Shown here: in pieces, positions 55,286-64,000 of the stretch
Layout: each line of letters starts with the position of its first letter
How positions within the stretch are numbered: position 1 is the stretch's first letter
Assembly: GCA_963965975.1 (NCBI GenBank)
Contig: OZ014421.1
Span: 2,159,001-2,223,000 of the forward strand
Direction of reading: 5' to 3'
DNA length: 64,000 bases
From: Xestospongia bergquistia
Lineage: Eukaryota > Porifera > Demospongiae > Haplosclerida > Petrosiidae
Notes under the pieces: generated by a model
What the model saw: only the letters and a program-made list of their open reading frames with translations
Database searches by the model: none
Told to the model about the DNA's origin: nothing
Position numbers and translations under genes: made by a program

Positions 55286-56982
55286 TTTGAACAATATGAA
55301 CAGACTACAAGAGAGGGAGAGAGGGGACAAAGTAACTTGGAAGTACAAAGGATCACAACAGAAAAGAACAAAAAATAGATATAGCTTATGACAGGACAAC
55401 AAAAAAGGTGCCCAAAAACTCAAAACTCATTAAACACCTAACTTAATTACATAAACAATAATCAACACGTACAGATGTACTTATTACTCAACTATCAAAT
55501 TACATATATAGAGAGTCATCTAAAAGTTAAAAATATAAATCATTACATTACAATAACATACATACTGGACTTTAAAACATTTGAGGAATATCAAGAGAGA
55601 CTATTATTGCAAACAAGGTCACACTATTTCAGTGAAGCATTCTTCACATAATACCAATTACTCACATCCACAGTCAAGTCTATACAGTCAATCTCAATCT
55701 CATCCATTACAGCTTTGACTTTGTTCAACTGGTTTTATAATACACTTTTGTTTTAATACGTACTAACATTGAATGATTATTAGTTTTCATTCAATTATTT
55801 TGTCAATAAAAGTGTTTTATTATTAAGAGTTTGACTAAAATAGAAACAAATTTAGATATATTGTTTTCATCAATTTATTGTTCCTAAGATTGTATACATA
55901 TATATTTAGCTACTGTAGTATAAACAATTATTGTATATATATATACTATTTTACTTACCTAATCAACAGCTCATACACTTCAATCAATGACTTCAGAAAT
56001 AATAGTACTGCATACAGTGGAACACATTGACCACATTGAAAAGATGACTACCCTATAGTCTGTATCCTAAGAGATACTATATTTCAAGTGATAGTTATGA
56101 CAATGACACCATTAATACTAGTTACTTCAACATGTATCATCATTGGCTAATATATATAGCTGTTCCTTGCATAATCTGTTTGATATGTTCTATAGAATTT
56201 AATATGGCAAGGTGCCTGTTAGGTAAGAAATCACTATCATGTAGTGAGACGATGCAGTCTCCATTGTTATTAAGAGGCAAACCTGTACACTTTGGATAAT
56301 TCTATGAAACAACTACTGAGTTTTGTAAGTAGCTACAAAGAAAGTTAATTCAGCATCTCTAAGAGTTATTCCAAACAGATGTTGACTAAAGTACTCATTA
56401 ACGTTATAAAAAGGCTAATTGAGTATATTAATTTGTCACAAGTTAATGACTTAGTCAGCAAGCTTTCATTTTTACTGACACATATTTTAAACCTCTAGTA
56501 TGCACACGCAAGTCATATAACGCGAAGCTAGTGGGCGTTTATGCATGAGGCTAACAAGTAGCAGTTACTTATCGTACTACATAGATTATTATTATTATAT
56601 AATGTACTATCATAACTATCACATGAACTTGTATGATTTACTGTTTGTGTGACTTTTGTTCACTGTATTGTGCTGCTAGCAGGTTTACTCAAGGCTATGT
56701 AACACCAAAGAAATGAAATGTCCATTGATCTGACTCCATGCTTCATACGTTACTGTTAATCCAGAAATAATGACATCTAAAAGATGTAACATATTCAGAT
56801 TTGACTCTTGTTTGGTTTTGCAAAATATGAAACATACTTTAATGAGAATAAATAAGTTAATTGAAAACCGCTTCCTATGAATAATCAAATATTCATAGTT
56901 GAGCGGCGCGCTTCACGCGCTTGTATCTTAAGAGCTTCTCAGTGACCCTGGTTACTAGTGTCTATCTCTTTTCACAAGTAAG
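55286..56982. repeat. 5' flank of gene C3, duplicated
   Basis: Matches 20236-21910, and from 56190 also 34935-35698. It includes the CpG patch GAGCGGCGCGCTTCACGCGC at ~56901-56920, followed by the inferred 66-base 5'UTR intron 56983-57048 (AG/GTATGT ... CCTTAAG). No gene is seen. Confidence 0.6.
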
Positions 56983-57067
56983 GTATGTATCATTACTATT
57001 TTAATTTTATTTCCAATGTACTTACTTTTTGTTGTATGAAACCTTAAGATCACAAAATATCGCCATC

Positions 57068-60000
57068 ATGAGCTGGTGTCATATCTATTATATAACATCA
57101 GTTATACTGTATATCTACAGTACGTGTGTTACTGCTTCTGAGTATTATGTCTCTGCAGGAGCGCCTTGTCCTTCTACTAATGCACCTTGTCACAATCTTT
57201 CCTACTATACTACTAATTATAAATCTTACTTCACTGATGATACAATCTTCTACTTTCAAGAGGGAACTCACACTTTACATAGTACATTGAAGATCAGCAA
57301 TGTAAGTAATATAACACTACAGGGATTGGGTCATATAGAGCAAAGTTTTCACGAGAAAGTTCTGCAATCTACTTCAGTTATAATGTGCAGTAACAACAAC
57401 AACACAGGTATAAAATTTAGTAGTAGCAGAGATGTTGTATTAAAATCATTAACAATAGCAAATTGTGGAGTGTTTGACAGTTTATTACAAATAAATATTA
57501 GCTTGCTCTTTGTGGACATCAATGTTGTTAGACTAGAACGGGTATCAGTCCAGAATGGTTCGGGTTTTGGCCTTGTTCTTGCAAATGTTTTTGATGTATT
57601 AATTGCCAATTCATCATTTGCAAAAAATCAACCTCTTAAGACATGTACTGATTGTTTAGGTGGTAATGCATTTATACTGTATTATAACCAACCCACTAAT
57701 AAAACACAGTACAATGTTTCTATTATACAATCAAATTTCACATTTGGATTAAATCGTAAAAGTTGTACCAGGAGGAAAGGCTACTATATCATTCAATGTA
57801 GTGGAGGGCTGAGTATATATTTATTGTCTACACGATCATACAAGATACAGTTTAAAATTGAAAATGTTGTGTTCTACAATAACATTGCTAACGTTGGGGC
57901 AAACTTCTTATTCTTTGCTAACAACACTGGTCTCTATTCTTTAGTAATGAACAACACTATTAGTACTTATGGCAAAGCATTGATATTTAGCACAGATAAC
58001 TATGAATGTACTTCTGGAGCAGGTATGACTTTGCTACAGGTATACACACCCAGCAATGAATCTGAGATTATTGTTGAAAATTGTATTTTTGCACACAATT
58101 TTGCTCAAGACTTTGGAGGAGGTGTAGCAATTGGTTTGTTAGCCACTACTGGTAATATTGAGTTTAAAAATTGTACTATATACAACAATACAGCATACTA
58201 TGGATCAGGTATGGGTCTGTATGGATTTTCTTCTGTACTTCTAACTTTTAAGTTTGCAGACATTTCATTTAATTCCAATAAAGTACCCAAAAAGGTTGAT
58301 ACATTACAATCAGCTTTATTATTAGTATATATTGAAAATGTTATATTTGAACAAATCGATGTTAGTAATCATGACACTACTGGTTTATTGAGTTATAATA
58401 GTCAGTTAACATTTCATAAAAATGCAAAGTTTGTAGACAATTCAGGGACTTTAGGTGGTGGTATGGCTTTATATGATTCATCTCATTTAATAATGAGAGA
58501 ACAAACAAACATATCATTTGTCAATAATTATGCTAGTGAATCAGGTGGAGGAATCTTTGTATCAGAAACATTCATAGCTCGTGATTTTCCCACTTTTTGT
58601 TTTTTTCAACTTGAACATGAGTACGACACTACTGCAAAATTATATTTTCTTAATAATAAAGCCAAAATATCAGGTGATGTCCTTTATGGTGGTAATGTGA
58701 ATTATTGCTTAAATGGACACGAATTTCTCAACATTTTTAATTACTCCCAACAGACAGGACTATCAGTAGTGTCATCAGATCCCATTGAAGTATGCTTTTG
58801 TGAACAAAATATACCTAATTGCTCTGTTACTAACTTCAATATAACTGCAATGCCTGGTATTAATGTCAATATATCACTAGCTACTGTTGGCTCAAAGAGT
58901 GGTTTAACCAAAGGTGTGATAAAACTGACAGGCTTGGATAGTTCATTCAAAGTACAAACTGTCAACACTAGACTAAATTCAAATTGTACTGATGTTACAT
59001 TTAGTGCAACAGCAAATAGTTCAACGAATACCGCACAAGTCTATGTAACACTAGAGAAGTCATTTTTACCTTTATATGATCCTTTAGGTAAAGTTATTGA
59101 AGTTACTTTTCAGTCCTGTCCAATTGCTTTTCCATTAGATATTACGAATAATGCTTGTGCTTGTATATCTGAATTAGAGAAAACACCAACAATAACATGT
59201 GATGTCAACACTCAAACTATAACTAGACATGGTGAAATGTGGATTGGTTATAATAATGACAATGATTGTCTTATTGTTCATGCAAATTGCCCCTTTGATT
59301 ATTGTAGTGACAATAACGTTAGTTTTACATTTAACATGACAGAGGAACAATGTCTTAACGATCGATCTGGACTACTGTGTGGGCAATGTAGTGATGGCCT
59401 TAGTCTCATGTTTGGTTCCAATCAATGTGGAAAATGTACTAATAACTACATAGCTCTTATCATTCCATTTGCTTTAGCTGGTATAGCACTGGTAGCTGTC
59501 ATCATTGCTTTAAACTTAACTGTGTCTGTGGGTACAATCAATGGACTTATATTCTATGCTAATGTTGTCAAAATATATGAACACATTTTTTTTCCTAATG
59601 GTCCTGTAAATTTTTTTAGTCTTTTTATTTCCTGGGTTAATCTAGATTTAGGTATTGAGACTTGTTTTATTAATGGTATGGGTTCATGTAGTAAAGTATG
59701 GTTGCAGTTTTTCTTTCCAGGCTATGTTTGGTTTCTACTAATATTTATCATAATATTATCACGATATTCCAGTAAAGTGGTTCAACTTGTGGGAAGACAA
59801 GCAATTCCAGTTTTAGCAACTATGATACTACTATCATACACCAAACTGATACGCACAGTCTTCCAGGTCCTTCACCACATTAATATTCAGTGTATTGATA
59901 AAAGATTTTTCAAATTCTACTTATTAAGGTGGTATATTGATGCTACTGTAGAATATCTGAAAGGTTGTCATCTACCATTGTTCCTGTTCTCACTGGCTGT

Positions 60001-60664
60001 ACTCATTTTACTTATTATTCCATACACTTTCTACCTCCTTACTATACCATTATTTGAAGGACCTTTATCAAATCACATGTTCTGCTGCCAAAAGTTGTCA
60101 ACATATATGAAACCTTTCTCTGATGCATATGGAGGCCCATATAAGGACAAGTGTCGTTTTTGGACTGGATTTTTACTATTAGTTCGTGTTGTCTTAGCAC
60201 TGGTTGTATCCCTAGATATTGATATTGCTGTTAGCTTGGATATGTTGACATCTATTTTAGTTGTGATTATCTTTATGTATTTCCCTTTGAGGGGAATATA
60301 TCAAAAGCTTCCCTTGGTCTGTCTGGAGATTTTCTTTATTCTTAACCTTATTTTATTGTCTTCTATAAATAAACAAACCTTTACTAATTCAAAAGTAGAA
60401 CTATCAACCAAAATTTTGGTATCACTAGCTTTTGTAGTTTTCTGTTGTATTTTGTTCTATCACATGTGGGATCGATTTATAAAGTCATATTTCCAAGAGC
60501 ACATCAGAAAGATGTTTAAAGCACGATCTAATATTCTTCCCAATGATGATAACAAAATAGATCTCCAGCCGATATCATCATCAGCTGTTATCACATATTC
60601 ATTAGTGCCAGAGTTACGTGAATCTCTACTTAATGATGAATACAACATTTCTTTTATGAAATGA
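57068..60664 (+). CDS. class C PMP-like beta-helix multi-span membrane protein (gene C3)
   Basis: Intact single-exon CDS of 1198 residues, same length as C1 and C2 with no indels in total. Signal peptide, beta-helix ectodomain, GINVNISLATVG module, cysteine-rich region, about eight membrane segments. Distinctive changes: CTRRKGYYIIQCSGG adds a cysteine in the ectodomain, NQCGKC replaces NQCGQC in the juxtamembrane region, and the tail reads LRESLLNDEYNISFMK, altering the otherwise shared LLDDE motif. Start chosen by homology to all paralogues; promoter layout as for C1. Probably functional; a receptor or adhesion role is inferred. Confidence 0.9.
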   Translation: MSWCHIYYITSVILYIYSTCVTASEYYVSAGAPCPSTNAPCHNLSYYTTNYKSYFTDDTIFYFQEGTHTLHSTLKISNVSNITLQGLGHIEQSFHEKVLQSTSVIMCSNNNNTGIKFSSSRDVVLKSLTIANCGVFDSLLQINISLLFVDINVVRLERVSVQNGSGFGLVLANVFDVLIANSSFAKNQPLKTCTDCLGGNAFILYYNQPTNKTQYNVSIIQSNFTFGLNRKSCTRRKGYYIIQCSGGLSIYLLSTRSYKIQFKIENVVFYNNIANVGANFLFFANNTGLYSLVMNNTISTYGKALIFSTDNYECTSGAGMTLLQVYTPSNESEIIVENCIFAHNFAQDFGGGVAIGLLATTGNIEFKNCTIYNNTAYYGSGMGLYGFSSVLLTFKFADISFNSNKVPKKVDTLQSALLLVYIENVIFEQIDVSNHDTTGLLSYNSQLTFHKNAKFVDNSGTLGGGMALYDSSHLIMREQTNISFVNNYASESGGGIFVSETFIARDFPTFCFFQLEHEYDTTAKLYFLNNKAKISGDVLYGGNVNYCLNGHEFLNIFNYSQQTGLSVVSSDPIEVCFCEQNIPNCSVTNFNITAMPGINVNISLATVGSKSGLTKGVIKLTGLDSSFKVQTVNTRLNSNCTDVTFSATANSSTNTAQVYVTLEKSFLPLYDPLGKVIEVTFQSCPIAFPLDITNNACACISELEKTPTITCDVNTQTITRHGEMWIGYNNDNDCLIVHANCPFDYCSDNNVSFTFNMTEEQCLNDRSGLLCGQCSDGLSLMFGSNQCGKCTNNYIALIIPFALAGIALVAVIIALNLTVSVGTINGLIFYANVVKIYEHIFFPNGPVNFFSLFISWVNLDLGIETCFINGMGSCSKVWLQFFFPGYVWFLLIFIIILSRYSSKVVQLVGRQAIPVLATMILLSYTKLIRTVFQVLHHINIQCIDKRFFKFYLLRWYIDATVEYLKGCHLPLFLFSLAVLILLIIPYTFYLLTIPLFEGPLSNHMFCCQKLSTYMKPFSDAYGGPYKDKCRFWTGFLLLVRVVLALVVSLDIDIAVSLDMLTSILVVIIFMYFPLRGIYQKLPLVCLEIFFILNLILLSSINKQTFTNSKVELSTKILVSLAFVVFCCILFYHMWDRFIKSYFQEHIRKMFKARSNILPNDDNKIDLQPISSSAVITYSLVPELRESLLNDEYNISFMK

Positions 60665-61362
60665 ACACGAAAATGTATTTTAGTAGACATATTAATTGTC
60701 TTATTAATACATGTACATTATATACTATTAAATAGAGTTTGATTTTAGATATGATTATGTTTATACATGTAGTTTGCTGAGTGTGTATTAACATTTAATG
60801 ATTATTAGTTTGCATTCACTGATTGGTAATTGCTATTTATATTTTTGTAATTAAAAGATGTTTTATCAATAAGAGTTTTATAAAAATCAACAAATATATT
60901 GTCAATGATATTTTAAAAACATAGTAGTTAAGAATAAATTATATTGGTAATCAATTATTATATATCACAATAAAATTCTATTGATTGATTTATCAATATA
61001 TGGTTATACAAGTTGCCTGAGTCAAGCTTTCTATGATGTAAAAATATCAACATTACACAGCTTTCATTGCTAATGTAGTATGGCAATATTAAGGACTGTT
61101 TATGGAACCAACATTTAGAACTAATAATAATTTTTTTATTCATATTATGTATAGATGAATAAAAGATAACATTCGGGAATAGATCAAATTGATTTAGCAG
61201 TCATGTAATCCAAGCTGCCATCATATTTTTTAAAAGTGTAAAAGTCACTTCTTATTGTACTCACCTAGTGAAGGCTTATCACAACAAGTACAAGACACAT
61301 TCAATATAATGATATGATTAATAAATAACTTTTCCATTTGATTTTGAAATATAATATTAATG
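60665..61362. repeat. class C 3' flank behind gene C3
   Basis: Same as behind C1 and C2; no gene is seen. Confidence 0.6.
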
Positions 61363-61484
61363 TAGATGCAGAAGTTCCTTTAATGAATCCTAGATCCCCT
61401 ACTTTAATATGTGATACTAGTTCAGTGACTGTAGTATCAGTAGTAATGAGACGAGAATCACTACTGGATGATGAAGATGACTAA
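61363..61484 (+). pseudogene. orphan class A C-terminal tail behind gene C3
   Basis: Encodes DAEVPLMNPRSPTLICDTSS through RRESLLDDEDD and stop, preceded by TTAATGTAG, followed by class A 3' flank. It shares the NPRSP variant with the copy behind C1, so those two blocks are closer to each other than to the C2 block. Confidence 0.7.
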
Positions 61485-62077
61485 TGTTTGACTTCTTACC
61501 ATATAATACAATTGTTTTAATTCTAGCTCATAAAACTAATTATGTTTGATTTATATAACCTTATATCTGATATGTAGTTAATAACAATAGCAGTGTGTAG
61601 TGTAAATTATAATATCATAGAAGCTAAGTGTGTTATTATGTACTACTAAATATACTGTTACTATTGTTATATTTGTTATTTACTATTAATTATAAAGGTA
61701 TATTTTATATTATAACTAACTCTTATTGTTATAAGTACTAGTACTATCTAGTGACATATCAATTGACAGTACAGTTACAACTAGTGTACTGGTCACTTCA
61801 TATTCTTCACTATATAATGTGTAATATGATCATAAAAAGTGTGACAACGTATTAGTTAGCATTGTAGTATTACTTTTATTAATGAGTACTAACAGGAACC
61901 CACAGGCTCAAAAAGGAGAAATAACTTTTTATTCAAGACATCTTTTGTAAGAGGTTGTTTACTTTTCCGGAAGTATACGGAAACGTTATGAAATTTGTAT
62001 GGAAATAATAATGAAGAAAAATATGTGTTCCGTATACTTACAAAGCAACGTGGAAGTTGTAAGCAGTTAAGTATGGG
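61485..62077. repeat. class A type 3' flank with ETS-motif palindrome, third copy
   Basis: Matches 26409-27000. CCGGAAGTATACGGAA lies at 61977-61992 with its inverted partner ~60 bases on. Confidence 0.45.
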
Positions 62078-62171
62078 ATGACTGAAGAACCAGCTGCTAA
62101 GAAATTTAAACTTGATGAAGGAGATTCTGTACTAGAACAAGACAGTAATATAATTCATGTCATGACACAGA
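62078..62171 (+). other. possible first coding exon of an unidentified gene fragment, copy 3
   Basis: MTEEPAAKKFKLDEGDSVLE version (N to D change), ending at GTATGT at 62172. Confidence 0.35.
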
Positions 62172-62971
62172 GTATGTAATAATATTATTTTTATTTTCTC
62201 CATATTTTCATATTCTGTGACTAAATCCTTTGAAAGACTGACTGTGAAATACAGTCTTTGTTTTTCAAAGTCTAAAGTGTAAGTTAATGCCATATATTTC
62301 TAGTTGATATTCATTTCCTTTTTATTTCTATTGGATCGTTAGACATCAGGATCAAGGCTAAAGATATTGATCTATTTCAAAGAGTCTGGGGTGTAAGTTA
62401 ACAGCATACATTATTAGTTTATATTATCTCATAATAAGTTTAAAGATAGTATATGACAGTTACTAATTGATACTTAAATTAGCCTTGACCATTATACCAG
62501 TAGATATATTGACATGTAAAAAACCAAAGTCTTAAGTAAACAAGGTTATAATTGTTCTTAACAGGAATGTTGTCCCTTGAAGAGACTACATTTTCACTAC
62601 TGGAAGGTTGGCAGAAAATGCACACATGTGTCAGTTGTGGGTGTTGCATGCTATAACCACACCCTCTAAGGATTAAAGCCACACCCACATATGCAGACTT
62701 TGATAATCACTGATGTATAATTATTGATGTTATTGTAATGGAGTTGGATCATTGTAAAGAAGTGGCTAAATTCAGCAATGTTTTCATACGAAGGGATATA
62801 TTATATATTCATGACAACTTTGATCAATGAATGGGTGGAGTTAAAATTCATCCAAAATAATTGCTGTCTCTGTACTCAGCCACGCCATTCCCAATATCTT
62901 TATCAGGTCTGACTTTAACTACAGAATGAGAGTAGACACCCTCTATATTAGAATACTTGTGCTAGTCCCAT

Positions 62972-63360
62972 ACTAATATTTCAGTGTATTATACAACCTC
63001 TATATTGAGGACACATGTTCTAGTCCATACTAATACTTTAGTGTATTATGCAACCTCTTAATAGAGGACACTTGTTCTAGTCCCATACTAATACTTTAGC
63101 ATATTATACAACCTCTATATTAATGACACTTGTTCTAGTCCATACTAATACTTTAGCATATTATACAACCTCTATATTAATGACACTTGTTCTAGTCCCA
63201 TACTAATACTTTAGCATATTATACAACCTCTATATTAATGACACTTGTTCTAGTCCCATACTAATACTTTAGCGTATTTTGCAACCTCTATATTGATGAC
63301 ACTTGTTCTAGTCCCATACTAATACTTTAGCGTATTATACAACCTCTACTTTAAGAACTA
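62972..63360. repeat. 58-bp minisatellite, seven units
   Basis: Units start at 62972, 63029, 63087, 63144, 63202, 63260 and 63318 (57-58 base period). Most middle units carry the variant TTAGCATATTATACAACCTC, so this array expanded separately from the one at 27.9 kb. Confidence 0.85.
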
Positions 63361-64000
63361 AGGAGTTTCCAAGGTTCTCAAGTGTCACCTACAGTGTGAT
63401 ATACCTTTACTGTCTGTGTGATATCTCTAAAATAAGATTGTTGCTAGTGCCTTATTGTCTTCCAGTATATCAATTACTCTCAACTACTACACCACCACAT
63501 ACCACTTCAAACTTTTCTCAGTCCAATAACTAAAAACCATATCCATTATCAAATAGACCACAAACACTATTTTATACCTCATCATCTGTTTCCCTTGCTA
63601 TCTCATGTAGAAGAACTATAGTCTCATCCCCAAACCTACTCGCAAGCAAAAGTATGTCTGGTCATACTAGTTGACTTTTGTGTTCCCATTAAAGAATGTA
63701 GCACTGGTGTTCGTATGCAATTAGAAGTAATGTGATATATGAATATTATTAAATTGAAGATATGTCTACTGCAAACATTGTCTTTAAAATCGATGAAGTT
63801 CCTAAAGAATTTGGATTTGCTTTCAAAGAGAAACAAAAAAATTACAAAAAGCTTGTCTATTTTTTGTGAAACTTTTGTGGTTACATTTCAAGTTTCTAGC
63901 ACATCTATTACTATAGAGTATAGACAGGAATATTCATTGCTCTTGTTTCTTATAATAACATGATATTTGGGTTTACTGCTTAAGTCAGAGCAGCAGGAGT
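63361..64000. mobile_element. fold-back left arm and nested MITE, running off the window
   Basis: 63361-63625 matches the left arm at 42240-42506; 63626-64000 matches the nested element from 42507. The right halves lie beyond the window. Internal indels relative to 42 kb break the small open frame there. Confidence 0.75.

Noticed and set aside
2103..60664. Bacterial (Chlamydia-like) origin because of PMP repeats
   Set aside because: Splice sites, 5'UTR introns, gene spacing, animal-type gene fragments and membrane bodies do not fit a bacterium; PMP-like repeats also occur in eukaryotic surface proteins.

Overview
The window looks like AT-rich animal nuclear DNA, most likely from a demosponge such as Amphimedon (inference). 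Reasons: GT-AG introns with eukaryotic splice signals, very large single-exon genes for signal peptide + beta-helix + multi-span membrane proteins, dense transposon debris, and a decayed fragment whose translation reads like the C-terminal domain of sponge short-chain (spongin-like, collagen C4-like) collagens. No bacterial operon, tRNA, rRNA or CRISPR array was found.

The dominant content is a tandem family of plus-strand, intronless-CDS genes of about 1130-1200 codons. Each encodes a signal peptide, a long N-glycosylation-rich ectodomain with right-handed beta-helix repeats of the polymorphic-outer-membrane-protein (PMP) type, a beta-rich module, a 12-cysteine juxtamembrane region, about eight hydrophobic membrane segments and a short acidic tail with an LLDDE-like motif. 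There are two classes. Class A is represented by intact genes at 2103 and 7297, a frameshifted copy at 44833, a scrambled copy near 48.5 kb, and fragments at the left edge, 5.9 kb and 30.5 kb. Class C is represented by three intact genes starting at 21996, 35784 and 57068. The classes are nearly identical in parts of the membrane region but differ in ectodomain and promoter: TATA-type for class A, a CpG-rich patch plus a 66-bp 5'UTR intron for class C.

Layout: 0-12 kb, class A genes and fragments; 12.1-19.1 kb, unique DNA with a decayed minus-strand coiled-coil gene, a DUF1917-like fragment and odd purine-rich repeats; 19.2-30.4 kb, transposon debris, class C gene 1, an orphan class A tail, a fold-back element with a 58-bp minisatellite; 30.5-34.9 kb, pseudogenes including the collagen fragment; 34.9-44.6 kb, second copy of the class C block; 44.8-52.5 kb, two broken class A genes and their flank; 52.6-53.6 kb, a small multi-exon minus-strand gene or pseudogene; 54.1-64 kb, third copy of the class C block.

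The region is therefore a birth-and-death array made by segmental duplication. The proteins are probably cell-surface receptors or adhesion molecules whose ectodomains vary between paralogues. Their ligands and signalling cannot be read from sequence; a recognition role is only inference.
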